Shown here one piece after another: positions 1 to 5,162 of a stretch of 12,993 nucleotides of DNA. Source of the stretch: Phycisphaerae bacterium (GTDB lineage: Bacteria; Planctomycetota; Phycisphaerae; UBA1845; Fen-1342); NCBI GenBank assembly GCA_016935035.1, contig JAFGRR010000202.1, positions 1 through 12,993 on the forward strand, in the 5' to 3' direction. A program made the position numbers and the translations under genes. The notes under the pieces were generated by a model. The model was not told where the DNA came from, did not search any database, and saw only the letters and a list, made by a program, of their open reading frames with translations. Position 1 is the stretch's first letter; every line of letters starts with the position of its first letter.

Positions 1-138
1 AAACTCGAGGTCAAGACCGAGGCCCAATGGTTCGAAAGCGAGGGCCGCGGCTGGATCGGCGGGTTTGATACCAGCTTCCAGCGCGATGTGTACGGTGCGC
101 TCGCCGGTCGATTGGGACGGACGGTGCCGTCGGAGTAA
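1..138 (+). CDS. C-terminal end of an unrecognised protein (partial)
   Basis: An open frame enters from the left edge and closes with TAA at 136-138, giving 45 residues. It reads KLEVKTEAQWFESEGRGWIG at the start and ends in TVPSE. The tail holds several Trp/Phe residues (QWF, GWIGGF), so it is probably the end of a folded domain rather than a disordered tail. It is on the same strand as the next gene, with a gap of about 100 bases. I do not recognise the family, and no function can be assigned from this fragment. The frame is supported by its high-GC codon choice and its clean end before a non-coding gap. Confidence 0.55.
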   Translation, partial: KLEVKTEAQWFESEGRGWIGGFDTSFQRDVYGALAGRLGRTVPSE

Positions 139-239
139 CCGGGTCGGATCAGTATTCCGATCACGGTGAATCAGCGGCAAGATGCTGGTGCCGCGTTGTG
201 CCGGCGCATCTTCGTGCCGGCTGAGGGTAGGTTTGCGCG

Positions 240-764
240 ATGAAGGGGCACGTTTCCGCTATTGACCGCGCACACGACGACATTGCCGCCGGCGACTACG
301 GAATGGCGCGGCTGCGGCTGGCGTCGTACCTGACGAGTGTCGGTTACGACGAAACGCTGCTACGCCGGTTGGGAGAACTGTCAGCGGCGATGCGCGATCT
401 CTGTCAGGCGGGGCGTTATTGGATCGGATCGTCGGCGGAAGGTGAGAGTGTCGAACGGGCAATCGCCGCGTTTGTGCGGATCAACGGCGGCGACAAACGT
501 CGTATCCTGACGGCTTTGCCGCGGGCAGTGCAGCGGGTGGCGTTTGAGACCTTGCCGAGTGTCGCGCAGGCACGTTTGCGCGAGATCGGATTGGAGCAAT
601 CCCTTGGCAGGTTGCCAATGCCAGACGATCAGATGCCGATGGGATGGCGGGCGTGGATGGGCGGCGCGATCAGCGTTGCTCTTGGGCTGGGTATCGTCGG
701 CATATTCGTTGTCGGAATCGGGACGGTCGTGTACTGGATCACCATGACGCTACTTGGGGGTTAA
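240..764 (+). CDS. Small membrane-anchored protein, DUF6584-like
   Basis: A 174-residue protein. Residues about 1-120 are helical and soluble-looking, with an AAGDYGMARLRLASYL segment (16-31), a GYDETLLRRLGEL segment (35-47) and QAGRYW (56-61). This layout resembles the uncharacterised DUF6584 family as I remember it, where short helical repeats are followed by an 'AGRW/AGRY' signature. Residues about 140-168 form one strongly hydrophobic segment, so the protein is predicted to be a tail-anchored inner-membrane protein with its N-terminal part in the cytoplasm. The ATG at 240 follows GAGGG at 223-227 at a rather long spacing of 12. It converges with yraN, whose stop is 61 bases away. Function is unknown, and the family call is from memory of the motif pattern only. 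Confidence 0.7.
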   Translation: MKGHVSAIDRAHDDIAAGDYGMARLRLASYLTSVGYDETLLRRLGELSAAMRDLCQAGRYWIGSSAEGESVERAIAAFVRINGGDKRRILTALPRAVQRVAFETLPSVAQARLREIGLEQSLGRLPMPDDQMPMGWRAWMGGAISVALGLGIVGIFVVGIGTVVYWITMTLLGG

Positions 765-824
765 CGGTCACTATCGGGCAGGTACTGAATCAGTCGCCCG
801 TCCTTGAAAGGATGGGGCACCCGG

Positions 825-1199
825 TCACCAGCGCTCCGGCACAAACGCGTCTGGGACGTGCGTGATAGTGGGCTCGCCGATCTCCGGCAGCACTACGCCG
901 ACGACATCGAACCGACACACCTTATCCTCCCACCGATTCCGATGAACAAAGATCCGCGCGGCCTTCGCCAGATGCCGCCGCTGGGCGGCAGTTACGTGTT
1001 CGTGCGCAGGCAGCAACTTGTCATCGCTCAGCGTCTTAACCTCAACGAACACCAGCGTGTCACCATCGCGCATCACCAGATCAAGCTCGCCGACCGGCGT
1101 CTTGAACCGCCGTGTGATCGTGCGCAACCCACGCTTGCGCAGGTAACGCTCGGCGAGTTGCTCGCCGCGCTTGCCGAGGTCCTGGCGATTGTCCGGCAT
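825..1199 (-). CDS. yraN: YraN / UPF0102 family nuclease-like protein
   Basis: This 124-residue protein has the UPF0102 pattern. It opens with RQDLGKRGEQLAERYLRKRG (5-24), followed by VGELDLVMRD (36-45), then FVEVK (51-55) and RFDVV (96-100). The conserved GE-LDL and FVEVK elements form the restriction-endonuclease-like core (E..D..ExK) typical of the family. Its in vivo substrate is not settled, and Holliday-junction-resolvase-like folding is the usual description. The family often sits next to rplS/rnhB, as here. I prefer the ATG at 1199, which has GGGGA at 1205-1209 as ribosome site and gives a family-like N-terminus. In-frame ATG at 1205 and TTG at 1211 would add 2 or 4 residues. The rplS terminator separates it from the upstream operon. 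Confidence 0.9.
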   Translation of the reverse strand: MPDNRQDLGKRGEQLAERYLRKRGLRTITRRFKTPVGELDLVMRDGDTLVFVEVKTLSDDKLLPAHEHVTAAQRRHLAKAARIFVHRNRWEDKVCRFDVVGVVLPEIGEPTITHVPDAFVPERW

Positions 1200-1212
1200 G
1201 CGCATCCCCAAA

Positions 1213-1238
1213 TAGCGGCCGCCGCCGCTGGCGGCCGT
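1213..1238. repeat. CGGCCG hairpin repeat, copy 1 (type A)
   Basis: CGGCCGCC (1216-1223) and GGCGGCCG (1230-1237) form a perfect 8-bp inverted repeat around GCCGCT. The reverse complement of this stretch matches the copy at 3244-3269 in 23 of 26 positions. It lies in the presumed 5' leader of yraN, just upstream of its ribosome site. Confidence 0.75.
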
Positions 1239-1243
1239 TGAAT

Positions 1244-1273
1244 ACGATAAACGCCCATACGCCGTATTGCCAA
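1244..1273 (-). promoter_or_regulatory. Candidate promoter of yraN
   Basis: Read on the minus strand, TTGGCA (1273-1268) is followed after 18 bases by TATCGT (1249-1244). This is a 5/6 match to the -35 consensus and a 4/6 match to the -10. It lies downstream of the rplS terminator and upstream of yraN, where a promoter would be needed. The match is moderate and the assignment is an inference. Confidence 0.35.
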
Positions 1274-1274
1274 C

Positions 1275-1301
1275 GTGGCGGCCGACGTCTCATCGGCCGT
1301 C
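1275..1301. repeat. CGGCCG hairpin repeat, copy 2 (type B)
   Basis: CGGCCGA (1279-1285) and TCGGCCG (1293-1299) are a perfect 7-bp inverted repeat. Outer arms CGTGGC (1274-1279) and GCCACG (1304-1309), and further out ATACGC (1257-1262) and GCGTAT (1313-1318), allow a longer imperfect hairpin. The 27-base core matches the reverse complement of 1431-1457 in 23 positions. Confidence 0.75.
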
Positions 1302-1359
1302 ATGCCACGCAAGCGTATTGGTATTGCTATGGACGACACACGGGCGAAACCGCGCCCCC

Positions 1360-1391
1360 ATAAATAAAACGGCCGCCACAGGGGGCGGCCG
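1360..1391 (-). terminator. Intrinsic terminator of the rpsP-trmD-rplS operon
   Basis: On the minus strand, a perfect 8-bp GC-only stem, CGGCCGCC / GGCGGCCG (1391-1384 with 1377-1370, loop 1383-1378), is followed at once by TTTTATTTAT (1369-1360). It lies 85 bases past the rplS stop, in the right orientation. The stem is itself a copy of the dispersed hairpin repeat, so the repeat appears to serve as the terminator stem. Confidence 0.75.
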
Positions 1392-1394
1392 CTA
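1369..1394. repeat. CGGCCG hairpin repeat, copy 3 (type A)
   Basis: Same orientation as the copy at 3244-3269, with 22 of 26 positions identical. Both end in the arm GGCGGCCGCTAC (here 1384-1395). It supplies the stem of the rplS terminator. Confidence 0.75.
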
Positions 1395-1430
1395 CGTGTT
1401 GGGTTGTGGGCGACGCAGGCCGCGAACAGC

Positions 1431-1457
1431 GCGGGCCGACGAGACGTCGGCCGCTAC
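1431..1457. repeat. CGGCCG hairpin repeat, copy 4 (type B, inverted)
   Basis: GGCCGACG (1434-1441) and CGTCGGCC (1445-1452) form a perfect 8-bp stem with an AGA loop. It is an inverted copy of 1275-1301, so the two bracket a 183-bp segment with copy 3 in between. It lies just past the rplS stop. Confidence 0.75.
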
Positions 1458-1475
1458 ATCTGTCGCCGGTGGATG

Positions 1476-1958
1476 CTACGTCGCGGCCATGGCCGCGTCG
1501 GCTTCGCGTGCCTCGCTCTGCTTTGCCTGTTGGATCTTTTCCTGAGCCTCGGCGATGGCACGCTGCTTGGCGGCGCGGGCTTCGGCGGCGACGCGACGGG
1601 CCTCGGCCGAGATGCGGCGCTCTTTGAGCTTGCGGGCCTTGCCGACGCGGTCACGCAGGTAGTACAGCTTGCAGCGGCGGACCTTGCCGCTACGGGTGGT
1701 CTTGATCGACGTGACCTTGGGCGAGTGGATCGGGAAGATACGCTCGACGCCCTCGTTGCCGACCAGCTTGCGGACCGTAAAGGTCTCGGAGAGCCCATGA
1801 CCGCGGCGGGCGATGACCGTGCCGCTAAAGTCCTGAAGCCGCTCCTTGCCACCTTCGACGATGCGAATCGTGATGATGACGTTATCGCCGATCTCGAAAT
1901 CCAGGTCGCTCGGGCGACGGTACTTGTTCTCAACGACATCTAGCAGTGGATTGCGCAT
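1476..1958 (-). CDS. rplS: 50S ribosomal protein L19 (bL19)
   Basis: A 160-residue protein of the large ribosomal subunit, located at the 30S-50S interface. Family signatures are clear: FEIGDNVIITIRIVEGGKER (21-40), then FSGTVIARRGHGLSETFTVR (44-63) and VERIFPIHSPKV (71-82). The RSGKVRRCKLYYLRDRVGKA stretch (89-108) ends the conserved core. After it comes an Ala/Lys/Glu/Arg-rich helical tail of about 50 residues, so the protein is longer than the usual ~115. The ATG at 1958 is chosen because the core begins right there and AAAGGAAG lies about 10 bases upstream. The frame stays open further upstream into trmD, but that extension has no L19 character. It is the last gene of the operon, 25 bases after trmD. 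Confidence 0.96.
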   Translation of the reverse strand: MRNPLLDVVENKYRRPSDLDFEIGDNVIITIRIVEGGKERLQDFSGTVIARRGHGLSETFTVRKLVGNEGVERIFPIHSPKVTSIKTTRSGKVRRCKLYYLRDRVGKARKLKERRISAEARRVAAEARAAKQRAIAEAQEKIQQAKQSEAREADAAMAAT

Positions 1959-1983
1959 GGATCGGCTCTTCCTTTCGATTCCG

Positions 1984-2706
1984 TCAAGCGATGCGTTCCG
2001 CGGCAAACCGTTCCGCTCCAGCGGTGCTGTCGAGCATCTCGGGCCGGCGGGCACGGGTGCGGTGTTCTGATTGACTCTGGCGCCACGCTTCAATCTCGGC
2101 GTGATTGCCGGACAGAAGCACCTCGGGAACAACAAGGCCGCGATACTCTCGCGGCCGGGTATACTGCGGATATTCCAAAAGGCCCTGCTGAAACGACTCG
2201 TCGGCGGTGGCTTCGTCATTACCCAGCACGCCGGGGATGAGCCGCGCGACGGCATCGACAACGGCCATGGCCGCGATCTCGCCGCCGGTCATGACAAAGT
2301 CACCGAGGCTGACCTCAACGGGGTTGAGCAGCTCGACGATGCGTTCGTCGTAGCCTTCGTAGTGTCCGCAGATCAGCAGCAGCCGCTCGGCGTGCGCGAA
2401 TTCGGTGGCGCACTGCTGGTCAAAGGAGCGGCCCTGCGGGGTCAAAAGAATTCGCAGGGCCGGTCGGGGGTCAAGTTTCTCGATCGTTTCGACAGCGTCG
2501 CAGATGGGCTGACACATCAGCACCATGCCGGCACCGCCGCCAAACGGGCGATCGTCGACTGTCTTATGTTTGTCGTCTTGGGAGAAGTCGCGGAGTTGGC
2601 GGTTGTGAATCTCAATGAGGCCGGCGGATTGCGCGCGCCCGAGGATGCTAGCCGAAAAGTACGGCTGCATGACCTCCGGAAACAAACTGAGCACGTCGAT
2701 CCGCAT
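1984..2706 (-). CDS. trmD: tRNA (guanine-N1-)-methyltransferase TrmD
   Basis: A 240-residue SPOUT methyltransferase that puts the N1-methyl group on G37 of tRNAs reading CNN/GNN codons, using S-adenosylmethionine and preventing +1 frameshifts. Visible landmarks are the N-terminus MRIDVLSLFPEV, DDRPFGGGAGMV (51-62), and the knot sequences LLICGHYEGYDERI (110-123) and VSLGDFVMTGGE (132-143). LLEYPQYTRP (176-185) and LLSGNHAEIEAWR (197-209) follow. The position matching the proposed general base Asp169 of the H. influenzae enzyme is Glu here (E170 in DESF). Length is normal. It starts 33 bases after rpsP and ends 25 bases before rplS, without rimM in between. AGGCAG precedes the ATG as a modest ribosome site. 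Confidence 0.97.
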   Translation of the reverse strand: MRIDVLSLFPEVMQPYFSASILGRAQSAGLIEIHNRQLRDFSQDDKHKTVDDRPFGGGAGMVLMCQPICDAVETIEKLDPRPALRILLTPQGRSFDQQCATEFAHAERLLLICGHYEGYDERIVELLNPVEVSLGDFVMTGGEIAAMAVVDAVARLIPGVLGNDEATADESFQQGLLEYPQYTRPREYRGLVVPEVLLSGNHAEIEAWRQSQSEHRTRARRPEMLDSTAGAERFAAERIA

Positions 2707-2739
2707 GAGTCTGCCTATGCATCTTCGGCCGCAACCGCA

Positions 2740-2994
2740 TCACTTGACCGTGATACCGTTCTTCTTCAGCAAGTCGCGTACAGTATCGGTCGGCAGCGCG
2801 CCGACGCTGAGCCAGTACTTGATCCGCTCCGCGTTCAGTTCGAGCTGCTGCTCGGCGACGCGGTTGGCCGGATCGTAGTGGCCGAGCTCTTCGAGCACGC
2901 GACCGTCGCGCGGGCTGCGCGAGTCGATAGCGTTGAGCCGGTAGAACGGCTTGTGCGTACGACCGAGACGCTTCAGACGAAGCTTGACTGCCAT
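2740..2994 (-). CDS. rpsP: 30S ribosomal protein S16 (bS16)
   Basis: An 84-residue protein needed for 30S subunit assembly. It begins MAVKLRLKRLGRTHKPFYRL and contains DSRSPRDGRVLEELGHYDP (24-42) and YWLSVGALPTDTVRDLLKK (60-78), the standard bS16 signatures. Length is typical. The ATG at 2994 has GGAGG at 3000-3004, five bases upstream, which decides the start over a long upstream open frame with no S16 similarity. It is the first gene of the rpsP-trmD-rplS operon, with a promoter about 100 bases upstream. Confidence 0.97.
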   Translation of the reverse strand: MAVKLRLKRLGRTHKPFYRLNAIDSRSPRDGRVLEELGHYDPANRVAEQQLELNAERIKYWLSVGALPTDTVRDLLKKNGITVK

Positions 2995-3015
2995 TACAAC
3001 CTCCGGCGGGCGGCG

Positions 3016-3087
3016 GCACCGACACGGTGCGTTTACGCCTTGCTGCCACTGGACTAATGGTCTCCTGGGCCCCGGCAATGACGGGGC
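3016..3087 (-). promoter_or_regulatory. Leader hairpins of the rpsP operon
   Basis: The ~95-base untranslated leader can form two compact hairpins. One is GCCCCG / CGGGGC (3069-3074 with 3082-3087, 7-base loop). The other is GCACCG-ACA-CGGTGC (3016-3030), close to the GGAGG ribosome site. Control of ribosomal-protein operons through leader structure is common, but no known motif is recognised here. Confidence 0.35.
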
Positions 3088-3096
3088 GAGTCTCGT

Positions 3097-3125
3097 AGAA
3101 TAACCGCATCTGACGTGTCTGACAA
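3097..3125 (-). promoter_or_regulatory. Promoter of rpsP-trmD-rplS
   Basis: On the minus strand TTGTCA (3125-3120) and TATTCT (3102-3097) are separated by exactly 17 bases, about 100 bases upstream of the rpsP ATG. Matches to the sigma70-type consensus are 5/6 and 4/6. Confidence 0.6.
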
Positions 3126-3169
3126 GGGGCCAGATAATGGCATTCCACGCTGGCGCTAGGCTCCATGCT

Positions 3170-3193
3170 GCGGCTGACGTCTCGTGGGCCGGC
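3170..3193. repeat. CGGCCG hairpin repeat, copy 5 (type B, diverged)
   Basis: Over 24 bases it agrees in 21 positions with the reverse complement of copy 4. It shares the GACGTCTCGT centre, but the stem is weakened by substitutions. It lies upstream of the rpsP promoter. Confidence 0.6.
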
Positions 3194-3243
3194 TTCGGGG
3201 GCGGGCGTCGCTGGTTCTGCCGCGGAGGGCGTTCCGGCGGACT

Positions 3244-3269
3244 ACGACCGCCAATGGCGGCGGCCGCTA
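3244..3269. repeat. CGGCCG hairpin repeat, copy 6 (type A)
   Basis: It contains the CCGCC-AAT-GGCGG stem (3248-3260) and the shared arm GGCGGCCGCTAC (3259-3270). It matches copy 1 inverted in 23 of 26 positions and copy 3 in 22 of 26. Its last three bases (3267-3269) are the stop codon of the neighbouring SDR gene, so that gene ends inside the repeat. Confidence 0.7.
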
Positions 3270-4229
3270 CCGGGCGGTGGTTACGCGGGACTGGTGGTAG
3301 TGCAGGACATCGGTGACAGCGTCGGTGGCATTGCGAGTTGCCTGCCACCCGGTGTCCGTACAGACCTTGGTGTTATCACCCCAGAGCACCGGAATGCTCT
3401 CGTCGTTGTCGTCGGGTGGGGGCGTCTGTTCCAGGCTGATTGTCAGGCCGGTCGCCCGGATCATCGTCTCAACCAGTTCGCGGCAGGTCGGGGCCGTGCC
3501 GGAGCAGACGTTGTACGCCTCATTCGGCCGCCCATTGAGCAGCAGGGCCTCGTACGCCTCGGCCACGTCCGCAACGTGCAGCACGTCACGCCGATAGTCG
3601 AGATCCGGCAGCTCCATGCGGTCGCCATTCTCACGCGGGTTCCAGTTGGCCAGTTGCCGGGCGACGGCGCCGAAGAAGAAGCGATCGGACTGCCGCGGGC
3701 CCGTGTGCGTGAACGAGCGGGCAATCGTTACGTCCAGGTGGTAATTGCGGTGGAACGTGTGAGCGATCGACTCGGCCGTAACCTTCAGCGAGCCAAACGT
3801 GCTGACCGGCTGCGTCGGCGTGCTCTCGGTCACCGGGGCGGTGCCGTCGCAGGCTCGGCCATAGACGTCACAGGCGCTGATTAGCAGCACGCGGCTACGC
3901 GGGATGGTTCGGCGGACTGCGTCCAGCACGTTGGCGGCGGCGCTGACGATCGACTGATAGGCGGTGAGCGGCTCGTTGGCGGCATCGACCGGGCGCGCAG
4001 TGCCAGCCAGGTGAATGACGCCGTCGGGCTTCATGCTGGCGATGACACGGGCTACATTGATGGCATCGCTGACGTCACACACCATCGCGCGAACAAAACG
4101 CTGCTCCAGGGCGAGCTTCCGGGCGCGGTTACGAACCCCGGCGATCACCGTATATCCCTGTTGGCGCAGATGTTCCAGCAGTGTTGCGCCAGCGAATCCA
4201 TCAGCACCAGTGACCAGAATCGTTCGCAT
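3267..4229 (-). CDS. NAD(P)-binding extended SDR, epimerase/dehydratase-like, catalytic residues altered
   Basis: A 320-residue protein of the NAD-dependent epimerase/dehydratase family, closest in feel to GDP-mannose 4,6-dehydratase/reductase-like members (RSFTHTGPRQSDRFFFGAVARQ, region 171-192). The Rossmann start is TGADGFAG (7-14), with a conserved VIHLAGTARPV (71-81) and a DYRRDVLHVADVAEAY segment (211-226). Family members use Ser/Thr plus a Tyr-x3-Lys pair. Here the Ser/Thr position is Ala119 (SACDVYG, 118-124) and the Tyr is Phe145 (FGSLK, Lys149 kept). I checked both codons in the raw sequence (GCC, TTT). The protein probably binds NAD(P) and perhaps a nucleotide-sugar, but may not catalyse the usual reaction. 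The ATG at 4229 follows GGGAG with 9 bases' spacing. The gene stands alone, with its stop inside a hairpin repeat. Confidence 0.88.
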   Translation of the reverse strand: MRTILVTGADGFAGATLLEHLRQQGYTVIAGVRNRARKLALEQRFVRAMVCDVSDAINVARVIASMKPDGVIHLAGTARPVDAANEPLTAYQSIVSAAANVLDAVRRTIPRSRVLLISACDVYGRACDGTAPVTESTPTQPVSTFGSLKVTAESIAHTFHRNYHLDVTIARSFTHTGPRQSDRFFFGAVARQLANWNPRENGDRMELPDLDYRRDVLHVADVAEAYEALLLNGRPNEAYNVCSGTAPTCRELVETMIRATGLTISLEQTPPPDDNDESIPVLWGDNTKVCTDTGWQATRNATDAVTDVLHYHQSRVTTAR

Positions 4230-4353
4230 TATGTCAATCTCCCAGCCCAGTGGGACCAGCCTTGCAGCATCCCGCGTTGCGGGTGGCGCGATTTCGCCCT
4301 TTCTATCGGCACATGGTCGGCGGTGAGTTGGGGGGTGATTGGTATCCGGCGAC

Positions 4354-4380
4354 AAAACGGCCGATTCTGCGGCCGGTTTT
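4354..4380. terminator. Bidirectional terminator-like hairpin
   Basis: AAAA-CGGCCG (4354-4363), loop ATTCTG (4364-4369), then CGGCCG-G-TTTT (4370-4380) form a 6-bp GC stem extended by A-T pairs around one bulged G. It lies between the divergent SDR and tetR genes, so it would insulate their promoters rather than end a gene. The stem core CGGCCG is the same as in the dispersed hairpin repeats, so it may be a diverged copy. Confidence 0.45.
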
Positions 4381-4433
4381 CGCCTGGTGGGCAGGGCGTG
4401 TCACAGGCCACCGAGACATTCGCGGACGCCGGC

Positions 4434-4462
4434 TTGACAGGTAGTCCATGGCGGGTAATACT
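4434..4462 (+). promoter_or_regulatory. Promoter of the TetR-family gene
   Basis: A perfect TTGACA (4434-4439) is followed after 17 bases by AATACT (4457-4462), a 4/6 match to the -10. The inverted repeat at 4463-4478 starts immediately after, so a bound repressor would cover the transcription start. Confidence 0.6.
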
Positions 4463-4478
4463 GTAAGTATCCGCTTAC
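4463..4478. promoter_or_regulatory. Operator 1, GTAAG-N6-CTTAC
   Basis: Inverted repeat GTAAG-TATCCG-CTTAC just downstream of the tetR -10 box. The same half-sites with the same 6-base spacing recur at 5120-5135, in front of the next gene. This fits autorepression by the TetR-family protein. Confidence 0.7.
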
Positions 4479-4509
4479 GCTATGTATCCCCGGACCGAGT
4501 TTGCCCGCA

Positions 4510-5103
4510 ATGGCTCGACCAAGCCTAACAACCGAGAAACGCCGGGAATTACTGCCGATCGTCGCGAAGACCTTCGCGGAACTTGGGTTTCGTCGCACCA
4601 CGACGGCGGAGCTCGCCCGGCGTTGCGGAGTGCGAGAGAACATCCTCTATCGCCTGTGGCCGGACAAGAAGGCGATGTTCATCGCGGCCCTGGACCACGT
4701 CTACGACACTTCGGCCGAGGTCTGGCAGGGGCTCGTCCAGCAGCCGACGGACGGTCGGACGGCGGCCGAGCACGTCCTTGACCACGAATCGAAACACTAC
4801 GGCTCGCTCGGGCATTACCGCATCGTCTTCGCCGGCCTAAGCGAGACGGACGACCCCGAGGTGCGGACAGCGTTGGCGGACATGTATCGGCGTTACCACC
4901 GTTTTGTCGAGCGACGACTCACGGAGCACCGGGAAGAGTCGGGCAGGCCCGCGAAAACGACCGCGGCATTGGCGGCGTGGGCGATTCTGGGGCTCGGGAC
5001 CATGGCCAGCATCGGGCGCGAACTCGGGCTGATGAATGACGCCGTCCGAGCACGCTTGATGAAGGAAATCGGGCAGCTGCTGCTCGATGGCCGGGAAGTG
5101 TAG
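4510..5103 (+). CDS. TetR/AcrR-family transcriptional repressor
   Basis: A 197-residue protein. The N-terminal helix-turn-helix is canonical for TetR: TTEKRRELLPIVAKTFAELG (7-26), then TTTAELARRCGVRENILYRL (30-49) and WPDKKAMFIAAL (50-61). Residues about 65-197 are helical, as in the ligand-binding and dimerisation domain, with no signature revealing the ligand. Two matching GTAAG-N6-CTTAC inverted repeats, one at its own promoter and one between it and the downstream exported-protein gene, suggest it represses both. A TTG at 4501 would add three residues; the ATG at 4510 gives the typical start, although its ribosome site is weak. The downstream gene starts 59 bases after its stop. The regulator call is secure; the target assignment is inferred from the operators. 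Confidence 0.93.
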   Translation: MARPSLTTEKRRELLPIVAKTFAELGFRRTTTAELARRCGVRENILYRLWPDKKAMFIAALDHVYDTSAEVWQGLVQQPTDGRTAAEHVLDHESKHYGSLGHYRIVFAGLSETDDPEVRTALADMYRRYHRFVERRLTEHREESGRPAKTTAALAAWAILGLGTMASIGRELGLMNDAVRARLMKEIGQLLLDGREV

Positions 5104-5117
5104 TTTTTTTGTCAATA

Positions 5118-5137
5118 ACGTAAGTGGCTACTTACGT
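5118..5137. promoter_or_regulatory. Operator 2, perfect inverted repeat before the exported-protein gene
   Basis: ACGTAAGT-GGCT-ACTTACGT has perfect 8-bp arms and contains the GTAAG-N6-CTTAC core of operator 1 at 5120-5135. It sits between a TTGTCA (5109-5114) and a weak TACGTA (5133-5138), 18 bases apart, so it would lie in the spacer of the downstream promoter. That promoter is weak by consensus. Confidence 0.7.
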
Positions 5138-5162
5138 AGGCACAGAATAAGGGAGAATCACG

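Noticed and set aside
179..212. AAGATGC / GCATCTT inverted repeat before the DUF6584-like gene
   Set aside because: The 20-base loop does not pair well and no T-tract follows, so neither a terminator nor an operator can be supported.
1959..2261. In-frame upstream extension of rplS
   Set aside because: It overlaps the trmD 3' end, has no L19 similarity, and the ATG at 1958 has a good ribosome site.
2071..3057. Long plus-strand open frame (328 codons) opposite trmD and rpsP
   Set aside because: It is the antisense of two unmistakable genes; long antisense frames are expected at this GC content and it has no family features.
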